From assembly GCA_037833965.1 (NCBI GenBank), contig AP031355.1, forward strand, positions 5,853,501 through 5,917,500: DNA of 64,000 bases. The letters are read 5' to 3'. The notes under the pieces were generated by a model. The model saw only the letters and a program-made list of their open reading frames with translations, did no database searches and had not been told where the DNA came from. This document shows, piece after piece, positions 20,131-32,500 of the stretch (its first letter is position 1; the number at the start of each line of letters is the position of its first letter). The DNA comes from Marchantia polymorpha subsp. ruderalis. Taxonomy: Eukaryota > Streptophyta > Marchantiopsida > Marchantiales > Marchantiaceae. Both the position numbers and the translations under genes were made by a program.

Positions 20131-20560
20131 ACTCTTCAAATTAAAGTGACCATTGAAGTAACATTCTTGATTTCATTAATTAAACTATAAATTTTGCATT
20201 TTGATATGACACAATTTACATTCAAAAATAATGATTTTCAATTAAAAGAATGAATATCAAACAAATTGAAGATTGATCATATGACATTGAATTTCTTTCA
20301 TGCATCTCCATATTTGCAAAACATAAATATCTATTTTTTTCTCTCGATACAATCATATCAAAGACATTTGCTACCTTTTTATACTTTCAAATGTTAAACT
20401 TATTTATCATTTGCTTGCTATATTATGAGCAATAATTCACTTACAAGGAAGCAAGATAACTATAAAACCATTGTATCACCATGGATAACAAAAAAACCTC
20501 ACTCAAAGATGAAATATAAAACTTGAAGATGAGATATATCTAAATTGGTTATATTTTTCA
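20131..20560 (-). mobile_element. Element 5: decayed leader and LTR edge of the element 3 family
   Basis: This aligns by eye to 1780-2200 of element 3 in the same orientation. Shared blocks include the stretch around CTTGCTAT, the CTCAAGGAA-like region, the ACCATTGTA boundary near 20471-20479 (decayed PBS and LTR end) and the ACTCAAAGATGAAA block. Most differences replace C by T or G by A. Highly decayed and old. Its left end coincides with the end of element 1. Confidence 0.6.
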
Positions 20561-23500
20561 CAAGATTTTGTTCTTGAATTATATTGAATATGGCTGTTTT
20601 TTAACTCAGTTGATTTACATTTTATCATAAAGCTGAAGGAACTCAAAATTGTTAGAATTGTCCATGTTTTGATTAAAAGATTTGTTTTTAGGACGTGGTT
20701 CGAATGAATCACGTAATTTTTTTGTACTTGATTCTTGTGTTTTGTCCAACAGTTGATATCAGAGTTGAGGAATCGTCTCATTTGATTGTTGTGATGATTA
20801 GGAGTCGTTGATGTTGATTCTTTGTCAGTGATGTTAATTTGATGTTCGATGAAAGGATCGCTATAGTGTGCGAGGATCAATCAAGTGTAGGGCATTTCAT
20901 GAACACACATGTTGTAGATATTTCACCCGATTCAGAGCGGAGTTTACGAGTGTTGTTATAATAATATTTGTTTCATTAATTGTATCAAACAGTCCAACAA
21001 ACTTATGTTTTTTGTTTTTATTCAAAAATCAAATACATGTTTGATTTGGATACATTAAAGCAGAGATTTTTTAAAACAAAAATCACAAATTCAATATTTG
21101 ATGTGAAATATAGAAAATTTAAAAATTCAGATATAATTGATTAAGACATTTACTTATATGATTTCAAAATATTTTCAAAAATTAGTAAAAATGAGATTAG
21201 GAGTGAAATTGAAATTGAAAAGAAACTCAATTTACGCAGTAAGATAAAGAATACAATATTTTGATAGATCACATCTTTTCAAGATACTTAATGAATTGTG
21301 TTTAATTTGAATTTACTCCCAAATCAACATGATACTATGAAGTAAATAATTTTGTAATAGATTTTGAGGAGTCAGTCATAAAAATTTTAAAAGTTCAAGT
21401 ATCATATTTACAAAGTAGTGTGCTTTTTAACCATTTGGATTGACCCACATTTCATATGTTACTTGTTTGCAAACTTCTTCATCTTATCATATGACATCAT
21501 CCATTGAGATGATTGATGTCATCTCAATCATATTCTTTTTTCTTACAAGAACTTGTTGTCATTGTGTATTTACATAGATCTAGAGTGATCAATCATTATG
21601 TGTATTGGATTACAAAAATTCATATACAATTCAATTTGACTAGATCAAGGTTGGGTTAGTGATATTGATATGTAATTGTATGGTGTTTAATCAGCATGAA
21701 CATGACTTGTTTTGTGCATTGGTTTTCGAGAGCTATATGATGTGCTTCTTGTTTAAGAGAATGAATTTTTATTCTCGAAGACTGTATAACCTCATGCCTT
21801 ACTAGAAGTCCAAAAAATCTAAGATGACGTGATGATGTTTGAGTACTTTTCATACATGTGCTTTGGTGGGCATTATCAATTCCAAGTATCAATTTCCAGC
21901 CAATTTAATGTAAGCTTCGTATCGAAAGGGAGTAGACTATCTGGTGTACAGGGAGATGGCAGCGTTCATTGTTCATTTTCAACTGTAATACTAGATTTGA
22001 ATGACAGATTCATAAATTTTACCTTCGCCAAGTTACGTGATGTTGGAGTGAAGCAGACACATATGTTACTCCATAATTTTTGGGAGGTATGCATAACACT
22101 TTGTCGCATCGGCTTGTGTGTGTTACAGAGTGCAAAACAAACGTCTTGATGTGAACCCGGGAGTTGTGTCAGTGTTCTTGGGAAGAGAGTTGGAACTCGA
22201 AGTATCAATTTTGTTGCAGTGTCCAAATTTTTGTTCTGTTCGGCAGGTAGGGACAGTTGGCCGAGATATGGCTCATGCTGTGCAGGAACTGCGCTTCTTG
22301 TGGTCTTGATTTCTGGCTGGTGCTGGCGTCGGGATCCAGATTTGTTCCATGTGGGAAACAGGTCTCCAACTATGCACCGTTGCCCAGTCGGTTCCCGTGC
22401 ATTTTTGTTATATGCTTCTTGGATTTTATATTCTAACAATTCAAAATAGTCAAGGTATTTATGGAAATAAATATAATCCGTTGAAAAAATATGATACATT
22501 CCTACTTCTCTAAGAGGATGGAATCCGGCGAAATGCGTCCGAGTAAGGTCGTTCTTTGCTCTTACATATGGGCAAGGAAGCTCCACGAGATGGCCTCGTA
22601 TTGTGAGTGAGCATGACTACTTGCTCCTCTCCGATGACAGTAATGCCGGAACTGTGCATTTACGTAACGAGGTTTTTGAGTTTGCTGGTATGTTTAATAA
22701 TTTCATCGCTATTTCCAGGCCGAAGGTGGAGAAATTGTTCCGTTGGAACGAGTAGGTGATTTGGTCTTTTGGTCCGAAGACTTGTATCCATGGCGGGGAT
22801 CCAAACAAACGTAATGTTTAACGACCGCATCCACTAAGCGTCATATCCAGAATAATCACTTGTCGTTTTGCAGTTGTTCAGCTTTGCTTTCCGCCATCGA
22901 GAATGCAGAACATAATTTCATTGATTCAACCCTATCTTCAGAACGGATCCCTTTGATATGTGGCCATGACCCTGTTAATACCAGCCAGTTGTGATGGCAA
23001 GATTATATACCTGGGATAAATATAGCGACCCACTTATCGTCGAACATGGCGTCTATCATTGCAGGCAAGAGGAGGCACTCCTTACTCCATACGGACAGAA
23101 ATCGTAATAAAGTGTCAGAACATCCGAAAGAACATACGCGTCCTCTACATTCAAGCAATAAACTTTGGACTTCTTCGTTGCATGCAATTGATAAATTGAC
23201 GGAAGACAGCCGTTTCCTTCGCTCACCTGGGTGTGTGGCAAACAAGGGAAGAGAAGCAAAGCAAGGCAGAACAGAGGACCGTGCTAAATGGTAGACAATC
23301 AGCCCTCTGGAAAGGCCGAGTATTTCATTCAGTGAACGCCTTCCTCGGGGTGGATGTAATTGCCTTGCTCATACGGTTAGCACTAGATAGTTCCAGTACA
23401 GCTGGATTCAGAAAGGAAGTCTGATAGGAAAGTCACATGGAATACACATCACCCCGATGTCCAACTCACATCCATCGAAGTTCCGCACACCACGCTCGTG

Positions 23501-24737
23501 AGAAAACTCAAATCCCACGATGGACTATACGCTGACACTATTGAACCCATTTTCTGTCATCGACAGAAGAGATGAACTAAATCAATTCGAGAATCCTTCG
23601 ACGTCCCAGACGACGTCTGTCGGGGTGAGTATGTTTTTAGTTCAGCTCGGAAAACGATCTGTAGTAAATGATATGGCGAACTCTCGTGGCCTGCGGAGGC
23701 GCAGGTCGCTCAGCTCCACGGATAGCAAAAATCATTCGAAACTTTCCGGCGAGTTCTCCGTGAACCTGCAGTGGCAGAGCAGAGTGTGCACTGGCAAAGA
23801 TCGCGGAACCCGCCTTTTTTTAGGACAGCGACCCCGAAACAGGAAATGTGCATCACGTGCAGACATCTCTACCTCCCAGCTACATTGCCGGTCTCCACTT
23901 ACGAGAGATGCTTGGCATGCAAACATGCGGGCAAAACAGGAACTCTGCCTTTCTCTTGCCTGCTGCAGGTGCCTGTAGCATCGTATGTCGCAATGATGGT
24001 TGAACAGAAGAAGTCTAAACACATGCATACATACTACATCACACCAATGCGAGGCAGCAAAGGAAAGGTGACGGCGCACATCCTCACGTCTGTATCGTCG
24101 ACCCACTCAGTCCTCGGACTGAGCCAGAATCGGTCCATACCCAGTGGAGAACGGGAGATCTGTGAGGGCAATCAAGCTAAAGCAGAGCTCGTGACAAGTC
24201 TGGGCAAATTTAATAAACTCACGCCCGACACCAAACTACTTTATATCTCGCTCGAGAAATCATTGCAATGTACGAGTAGGAGCGAATCTCACTGGGACCG
24301 TCTGTAACCGGGGGGTTAGAATGTTCTTCGAGGCAGACAAATGTTTGATATTCAGCGAGGAACTGTTACGACGATGTACAGCACAAGAAGTGAGGACCTG
24401 TCACTGCTCTGATACGAGAACGAATGAACCTGAGCGTCGAGGGATCAGCTTGATCTACCTCACCTGGCTCACATGAAATAGAGAAACAATCGTCGAATGT
24501 GAATGGACGAGAACGAGAGACAATGCCCGTGACAGACTTGTGTTCAGGAAGATTATTTTATTTTTTAGTAGCGAGAGCGTGTCAATGAACGCTCTCAAAA
24601 AATTACCTACCTAAGGTCCTACAGTTGTGGTGATAATAATATACAAGACACAGCCGATTGATCGCTATGGAGATTGCTCAACAGATGATTATTGACAAAG
24701 AAGAAAAAGACTCGGAGAACGACAGCCGGCATGCAAC
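20561..24737. other. Intergenic stretch without a supported gene
   Basis: 20561-21880 is AT-rich and shows nothing recognisable. From about 21880 to 24300 the base composition is more balanced. It contains longer open frames (21966-22586 minus, 206 residues; 23771-24307 plus, 178 residues) with no motif, no family I recognise and no splice pattern. The last 440 bases lie downstream of the glycosyltransferase stop and probably hold its 3' UTR. Confidence 0.4.
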
Positions 24738-26114
24738 CTATGAGTACCCGCCTCGAAGGATCGGTTGGTCGGCGGAGCTCTTGGTCTTCGAGGACGAGCC
24801 ACCGGGGAGCTTCGTCACCGCAGTCGTGTGCAGATTGGGGTGCACGTAGCCGTAAGCTTCAAGGACCTGGTTGTCGGCGAAATTGAACGCCCTCTCCATC
24901 TGCTTCGCGCAGCGCTCGGCCGAGTAGTCGCCGGAGCTGCCGTGGCAGGGCTTGCATCCGACGAAGTGGGTCACGAAGGGCCATCGCTCGTCGCCCAGCC
25001 CCGGATGGTACTTGTCCATCATCTTCTCGAAGTTCTCGACCAGGATCACCCAGTAGCCGTGCAGGAAGAACGAGCTCTCGAGGTACGTCTTCTCGGACCA
25101 CTTCTCGCGCTGCGAGAGGAGCAAGTAGATGAGCGCCGACTGATCGTCGGCCTCGAACTCGGGGCGGCCCTGCAGGTACTTGGTGAACAGCTTGCCGGCT
25201 TCCGTGCGGGGCTTGCCATTGGGCCCGAACGGAGCCCAGGCGTCCAAAATGTCCAGAGTCCACTGACAGTTGCGGATGAGGAAGCTGCCGGTGTTGAGCC
25301 CGATCCAGCTCTTCTTCTCGTAAATCATGTTGTACCAGCCGTGCACGACCATGTTGTAGTTCTCGTAGTTCTCCATCGGCAGCTCGAACTTCATGTCGGT
25401 GAAGAAGGCGTCACTGTCCATCCACCAAATCCACTCGACGTCCGGGTGCGAGAGCAGGAGCTTGCGCAGCAGGGGCAGCTTGGCCCAGAAGCCCGACATC
25501 TTCAGGTCCATGTGCGCCATGTTGTAGAAGATGTCGATGTCGTGCAGCCGGCAGTAGTCGACCTTGTTCTTGAGATTCTTCAGCAGGAAGTAGTCCCCCA
25601 TCGGATTGTCGCACGGCTTGGGCTGCGACCCGGACACCAGCAAGGTCCGCGCCTTGCCACTGTTGGTCTGATTCGCCCCCTTATTCTTCGCCATGAACGC
25701 AGCACGCTGCTCGTCCCAGTCCGATATATGCTCGCCCAGCGTGTGGTGCACGGTCTCGGGATCGAAGTACTTGACCGGATCGAAATCCTTCTGAAGCAAC
25801 CACCTCGAGCTGTCCCCGCCTTCCGCCTCGTCGTCGGTTTTCGAGCCCGTGAACTCCATCATCGTTCTCGTCGACCGATCCCTGTGAGCCAAGTGGTTCC
25901 TTATCTCGTCCAGGTCCTGGTTCGGCGTTCCAAATTTTCCAGCGCCCAGCATGCCTCTCAGCATCACCACCGTGACGAACATACATATGACGGTCATTTG
26001 CAAATTGTAGAGCGATTTCTGTATGCGGCGAGCTCTCGGCCCGGACAGAACTTGGCTCGGGCTCCAGCCGGCCATTTTCATCGTGGGAAGCGACTTCCTA
26101 AAGCTCTCTGACAT
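24738..26114 (-). CDS. Xyloglucan 6-xylosyltransferase-like GT34 glycosyltransferase
   Basis: A type II Golgi membrane enzyme of family GT34, intronless, 458 residues, the usual length for plant XXT proteins. These enzymes move xylose from UDP-xylose onto the glucan backbone of xyloglucan. The first ATG (MSESFRKSLP) opens the frame. A basic stretch (GPRARRIQKSL) precedes a membrane anchor at about residues 38-56. The GAGKFGTPNQDLDEIR block that follows is typical of XXT1/XXT2. The nucleotide-sugar DxD motif is WWMDSDAFFTD (DSD at 233-235). Further family blocks are GLNTGSFLIRNCQW, the GHG-like HGYW and VTHFVGCKPC. The related galactomannan galactosyltransferases share the fold, but the N-terminal block favours XXT. 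Its neighbours are not functionally linked. Confidence 0.93.
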   Translation of the reverse strand: MSESFRKSLPTMKMAGWSPSQVLSGPRARRIQKSLYNLQMTVICMFVTVVMLRGMLGAGKFGTPNQDLDEIRNHLAHRDRSTRTMMEFTGSKTDDEAEGGDSSRWLLQKDFDPVKYFDPETVHHTLGEHISDWDEQRAAFMAKNKGANQTNSGKARTLLVSGSQPKPCDNPMGDYFLLKNLKNKVDYCRLHDIDIFYNMAHMDLKMSGFWAKLPLLRKLLLSHPDVEWIWWMDSDAFFTDMKFELPMENYENYNMVVHGWYNMIYEKKSWIGLNTGSFLIRNCQWTLDILDAWAPFGPNGKPRTEAGKLFTKYLQGRPEFEADDQSALIYLLLSQREKWSEKTYLESSFFLHGYWVILVENFEKMMDKYHPGLGDERWPFVTHFVGCKPCHGSSGDYSAERCAKQMERAFNFADNQVLEAYGYVHPNLHTTAVTKLPGGSSSKTKSSADQPILRGGYS

Positions 26115-27150
26115 TCGAGCTGCACGGAGGCTGCGAACCCTGTCGATGGTGGAATGAGATGAATCGAGCTCAGGGGCAGAAGGGAGCTGCGAGAGCGTTC
26201 CCGCCACTAAGGACTAACTTGTAGACAGCAGCAGCAGGGGAACTCGGATGACGAGACCCAACAATCTTTGCCTCCACCGCGTCTCCGCATCCGCAAGGGC
26301 AATGTGGGTGGCTCGACGAAGATTCTCAGCAGCTGAACCTAAAGTGCGGTCTAGACATAGCTTTCGCGGGAACACGGCACCAAGATGCTCCTTCGGCTGA
26401 TGAGAGCTCGCGTCGAACACGAGGCTGTGGCGCGGATGTCGCCCTCCTGGATACGATCAGCTCACAGAATGAAGAGGAGGAAGAAGGGGAACATGGCGCA
26501 GAGGTCACGACATGAACCCGGGATTGGGATGTGCTCGAGCGCTCTCGCTGTGTCCTCTCAGGTGCTGGAGGAGGCCAGACAGGCAGGCAGGTACGAGGGA
26601 GAGGGGGCAGAACGAAGTGTTCAGAGCTCACGGCAATGAGCTCGACCTGCGAGTGAGAGAGATGGTGGATGGGTTGGCTCTGCAGACAGGCCCGGCGGGC
26701 AGGCTAGGCACGGTCCAGAGGAAGAGGAAGAAGGGGTCAGGGGGAAGGCACACCTCCAAAGGAATGAGCAACTCTCACGAGCTCATAAATGTAGTCACGG
26801 CACACCTCGTCGTCACAGGCATTGATCAACCAGAACCACTTTCCGACGCTCGCAAGGAATTGGCAGGCATGGCTCTCTAGTCCACCATTACTAGTTTGCT
26901 GGATGCTCACTAATTTCGGTCAGCAGCGCACAGGTGTGAGTGGAGAGAGATGCTCGACGCTAGGCGAGGCAGGCAGAGGCAGAGGCAGCTGGACCGAGGG
27001 TGTTGTAGTGTGGTGTGGCGTAGTGTAGCGTAGTGCGGGGCTTAGACCCTCAGAACCTCTACTTGACGTTTGTAGGCAGGGAGTAATAACAGCCCCCTCT
27101 CCCACCCAAGACATTCATGTCTCGCACGGAGAATGTGTCTCAGTTGCCCA
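26115..27150. other. Upstream region of the GT34 gene
   Basis: This is the 5' flank of the minus-strand glycosyltransferase gene, GA/CT-rich (for example AGAGGAAGAGGAAGAAGG-like runs near 26720). The frame stays open 31 codons upstream of the chosen ATG but offers no earlier ATG. I see no clear TATA box. It presumably holds the 5' UTR and promoter. Confidence 0.4.
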
Positions 27151-29580
27151 CTTTGCACTTTCAACCTACAGTATACAATTATTGACCACATGAGTGACCC
27201 TTTCGAGCCCCTCCACTAAAGTGATCCCAATTACTGCCGATTCTCGAATATCCAGACAAAAACAAAAATCCGCGAAAACGAAAGCACCTCGACGACCGTC
27301 GGGCTTAAACCCCCGCCCCATCGGACTGGAGCCCAAACCAGCGCCTAAGACCGCGCGGCCGAACCCTTCCCATTTGCCACATCCTATTTATTATGATCTC
27401 ATCAGCGTAATTCCAGCAAGTTTCTCATGAGAACAATTCGTCACATGAACACCCTGAATATCACGGATTTGTTTACAGGCGCAACTCAGCTCACTGGCCG
27501 CCTGCTCGGCTTTTCCTACATCTCTGGCTTACTTAAGCATGTCAAATTCTCAACGATGTGAGAGATATATTTCTGCAAGCTCGACAGTCAGAACGGGGGC
27601 ATTGAATGTTGTCATTTTACCGTTTCCTTTTTTGGAAGAGTGACAATAGGTACATTTATCATTACACGTTGCGAGTCGCCTCTCTTGTCGTTTGGAGACC
27701 TTGGGAAAATTACCGTGCGTCATTGCGGAGGAGGAGTCAACATGAATTGGCTCCCAAGGCCTTTAGATTTGGGGGTGAGTTCAAGAGGCTGACTAAGCGT
27801 GGGGAAAGATTCAGTCCCATGAAGTCAAGTCCCTACCTCCCTACCTCCCTCCTCGTACAATTGTCAACGTCGAAGAAAAATCCTCACTTCTATACGCTAT
27901 ACATGTATACGGTCGGTTCAGATTTAGTTTCAGTTTGTCCTATGACCGTCTGGCCCCGTGGAAGACTCCGCGTGCGAGACTAGCAGACTGCTGTAATATA
28001 CACCATACCATTTTCAGAAAACAAAAGGAAAAAAATCACAGTTGTGGAACTTGGATTGTCCAGAAGAGCATTTACTGCCAGCCTTCTAGACTGACTGACT
28101 AACCAAGAGTGACGTGACGGCTGTGCTGAGCCCTGACTCCTGGCGCCTTGCTGGGAGGAGACTGTCCCCGAGCCTCCCCCAATCCCTCGCTGCCTCCCTC
28201 CCTCCCTCCCTCGATGTAGATCTGACATTCAGTCACCGGTATCACCGAATCCTGAAAGCGGCTCTCCGTTCTCACGATGGACTATCAGGATGGAACCTTA
28301 ATTGGTACCAGAGGACGCCAATTGGGGCCTCGCCCTCATCCCACGCCATTAATACTTTTCGCCATATTACAAGGTTACCGAGGAAGTTAATAGTGAGCGA
28401 TTCTGTCCTCAGACGTCTCACCTGAGAGCCTCGGGCTTTTGGGGCGGCACCCAAAGGACGGAGCAGGAGGATCCTCGGCTGCCTTTCAGTTATCCGGGTC
28501 CCAAGCGATCTTCTGTCGGTTGGGGTTTCGAAGCTTTCGATGGATGGGATGCTGCGGCTGGCCTAATGTCCTAGTGTCCTAGTCGAGACTAGATTAGACT
28601 AGACTAGACTAGAGAGCGGGGCGACGAGTCTCGAGAGTTCGATTTCTCGTGCGCGTGAGGGCTGGCTGGGCGACAGCTGACGAACTCGATCGAGAATGAG
28701 AGTGGACTGGGTCGAGTGCGAGCTGTGTTCCTTGTGCTGCCGCCCGCCCGCTGCTGGCATGTGGATACGGTTGGAGATGCCCCGAGGCATGCCTAATTCT
28801 CATTCTTCCATATAAAGCATGCCCTGTATGTACAGATACGTATCTTCTCGACTTTTTCAGCAGTTATACTTCTAAGATTGATGTATTTTTACGGACGTAC
28901 AATTTTGATACTTCCAAATATATTTTAATACGGGCATGGATGCCTTTTGACTCTGAAAGGGGGATTGGGCATGCCTCAAAAATTTTGTTGTGCCTCCAAT
29001 CCTACATGTGGCCCTGTCGACTTATCCCATCACTCGTGGACGCCGTGAAACTTGCTTCGGTCTCATGTGCGACATAACATGGACTTCAAATCACTTGGCA
29101 CGCAATCGCCATCAAGCAAACTTGAGCGCCATCCGCGAACCCCTCCCTCCCTCCCTCCCTCGTTCGCCGCTCAGTCTAAATCTGATTCAAAGCCGTCCGG
29201 TCCAGTGCGCACTCCGTCGAAGAACTTTCCTTATCCATCTCCAAACCTCGTCACCGGATGTTTCAACAGCGGAAGGTCCGGATCCAGCGGAAGCAACTCA
29301 ACGTTCTGCTGCTGCTGCTGCTGCACATGATTACTCAATGGTAAATTAATATGGCCTCGAAGTCCTAATAATATCCTCGAAGGTCCTTTTCTTCTTCCGC
29401 TTCGTTACCTTGACCTTGACGGTCCCCTCGATTCTACATTTCTTCAGACCTTAATATGCTGCATGCACCACAATTCTGGTTTTCTTTTCGAGGACGAATA
29501 CTTTTCTTTTCCTTCAGGACGGTTTGTGAGATTGCACCACTTGCGTAATGTGTGCTATACATGGTAGACTAACAAAAGGA
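27151..29580. other. Intergenic region with simple repeats
   Basis: No gene supported. It contains (CCCT)n runs at about 28190-28213 and 29140-29165, a run of diverged GACTAGATTA/GACTA units at 28585-28612, and six CTG triplets at about 29306-29325. Open frames here are low-complexity shadows of these repeats. Confidence 0.45.
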
Positions 29581-32500
29581 TGGGAACATATCTTGAGTAA
29601 TTACAATGTTAGTTGTTCGCATTCAGCTGGACCATCCTTCTTACCAAAATCTACCAAACGATTTATTAATCTTTGAGCAACAAACCGCCACAAGTGTCTT
29701 CTATGCTTCAGACATGCAATATTACGTGGAAACTAAAACTTATATTCGAAAATTACAGGTTGCCCGTAATGAGTTCAAATATGTGCTTTGAAGAGTGTGT
29801 AAATAAATTCATTTCCATTTATGTATTTAGTTATCAACATTAAGTTAGTAACAAAATTTAATTTGAAGATATGGAATTTTCTTGTAGTTTGAAAAATCAT
29901 GAGGTGCTCTTTCCATGAAAAATATGACCAAATTATTTGTATCTATGTATGTATATATTCAAATTTTATGCCAACATAAAGTTATTACGAAAGATTCAAG
30001 AAATTTTTTAAATAACTCATAATTGTAACTCTGTATTTCCAACAATCACAAAAGGTGATATGTTTCATACAAAATAATATGACATAACGTCGTAAAATTT
30101 TACTTTAAATTTCCCTTGTAAATTAGATAGTTAGTAAATTTGGAGTAAATTTATGGTTTTTTAAATCGTATATAAGTACGATTTCATAATGGTGGGTTAG
30201 GAAGGGGTTTTGTCGAGCATTGTAGAAAGCGTCTAGGTTTACTCGATCCATTATCAAGATTGATCATCTGAAATAAATTCCAAGTTTCTTCTTTCCATAG
30301 GCTAAATAATTCTTTAAGTAAATCCTCTAATCTCTGCAATAATCGGTACCATTAGAATTTTGTTGCAAGAAATTATAGAAAATTACAGAACGTAAGATAT
30401 TTTTTCGGTTATCAAAATATTTTCTAATTTTTCAAAATATTTTGGCGTAAGACTTTGACATGCTCAAGCAATTTCTTACATAGCTTCAAATTCCTCCTTT
30501 GAAAGTTTGTGGGGAGATATCAGTCCACACATCATGTATCAGTTGCATCATACATGTCAATCTTCCGCCAGATTTATAGTCTCCTAAATTGGTATTGTTT
30601 CGCGATCAAATAATTGGGTATCCTCTAATCTAGTCACTCTTTATAGTTGACTAGAAATGAGGAATATGACCAAATCTCTAAAGTGCTAATCAAATTTTTT
30701 TTGTATATGTCAGCACGATGCTTAGTTGAAGCATCAGATCGGATGTCATTAAAACTTTGCCTAATTAGTCTGTCCTCAGTGTTAGTTTCTACGTCGTCCC
30801 GCTTTTTCCCACTTCTGCTCTTTCACCTCCTTATTTGTTATGGTGCAAAAAAAAGTTAGTGAGGCTAATGAGAGTCAGAGTCCATCGCCTCAAAGGTGCT
30901 CTCGAAGGAAAAGCGTGAACTGACAACGACGCCAGAAGTACTTCGAAGAAAGACAGTAAGGCGACAAGGAAAGTCCACTTCAAAAGTCCAGCAGAAGTCG
31001 TTTCAATTGGGTGCCTTGGGTTAAGAAATTGCAACAGTTTCCAACGAAGGCTCGTAAAGAAGGGAAATTATTATTTTGACCGAAGAAGACAGTTGACCCT
31101 TTTATTTTGTGAAAGAAAAAGAAAAAAAGGGAGATGAAGAACTATCTATCCCATGACTTCAATCGTACGTTTGGAAGATGAACGAATGGGAGAAGGAGGG
31201 CTAGAGATAACCGCCGATATTTCTCACTTGGGGAGTGATAATTATGATTCTTCGCAGCATTCCTCGCGCATCTAGATTTCGGAATATGCTGTAAAAATGC
31301 AAACTTGTGCTATCACTGTACTGGAGTACAGGAGACTGTTCCGACTTTTCAGCGGGCGCTGCTGGTGGGGAAAGAAGTTCCGTCAAAGATCGCGACAAGA
31401 GCCCCTTGGGAACAGAATATTTCCACGTAAAGCGTAATCTCAACAAACGAGATGGTAAACGAGAACCGCGAATCCACAGTTGAGGAATTAATGTCGATGC
31501 AGTCCCACAAACCTTGTTTGATTCTCCGCAATTCAACCACCAACTGGAGCCAGCTCTTACGCAATCATGACGTCAAAACCTGTTTTCTTCTCGGAAAATT
31601 TGAGCCCGCGGAGGATTGTGGAGAAAAGAAAATCTCACTGGGGTTTGATTTCTCGTGAGAAGTGGGAGTTGGCGCTCTCCACCTTGAATCCTGAGGGTAA
31701 CCAAGCCAAACCTTGCTCTCCTCACCACCCAAATTCAGTGTGTCCCGTAAACCCTTCTGCCCTTGAATCTCCTGCAGAAATGTGGTGTTCGGTGAAAATA
31801 GGTATGCGAGATAATACTGGTACAGAGTACTCCCCTCCAGACTTTCGTGATAACTGACCTTCTTGCAGAGGGTAAACGGGTTGAAGATATCATAGATGTA
31901 TGAATCTGTGGTCTTGTAAACTGGCGTGTCTCATGATGAACAAGAGGAGGAGGAGGAAAATTGAGCCGTACAGATGCATGATGGTCGAATTCGCTTGTGC
32001 AATCTGCAAGGTGGTGGTGGTACACGTACCGGAGGTCGGAAGAGGTTGATATGCGTCCAACGACTGGCGAATGTGCGAGGGCGAGAGAGCAGGGCCCCCG
32101 AGCCCACAATTGACTGTGACGTCCACAGTGGCATCGAGGGACACTGAGGAAGTTTCGTCTCGGGCTTGACTGACAAGAGTCGGTGTAACACTCCAGTAAA
32201 CAGCTGGACGATGTCGAAGTGCTGCGAGGCAACGCTGTCTTTTCAGTCGATTTACACGGCTTCGTCGTCCACCTTTATGCCTTTAGAGAAACGCGGGTTC
32301 ACATTGTCCACCTGCCGGGTGGTCTATTCTTTCCATCCTATTAAATAATTCGAACCCTAGAGCTTTTCGTTAACGAAAGTTACCGTGTCAGACGAGAGCG
32401 GCTGCTCAATGCCTGTCGAGCTGTGTGGGTCAACATCAAACTTGAGCTGGACTCAGGACTTGTCCCTAAGTTCTCCACAGTCGGTCCATCTGCTGTACTT

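Noticed and set aside
21966-22586. 206-residue minus-strand frame
   Set aside because: Longer than expected by chance in this composition, but no motif, homology or flanking gene signals were seen. Noted in the intergenic entry only.
24765-26111. 448-residue plus-strand open frame rich in Val, Leu, Arg and His
   Set aside because: It is antisense to the GT34 glycosyltransferase. Its length comes from the GC-rich codon use of the real gene.
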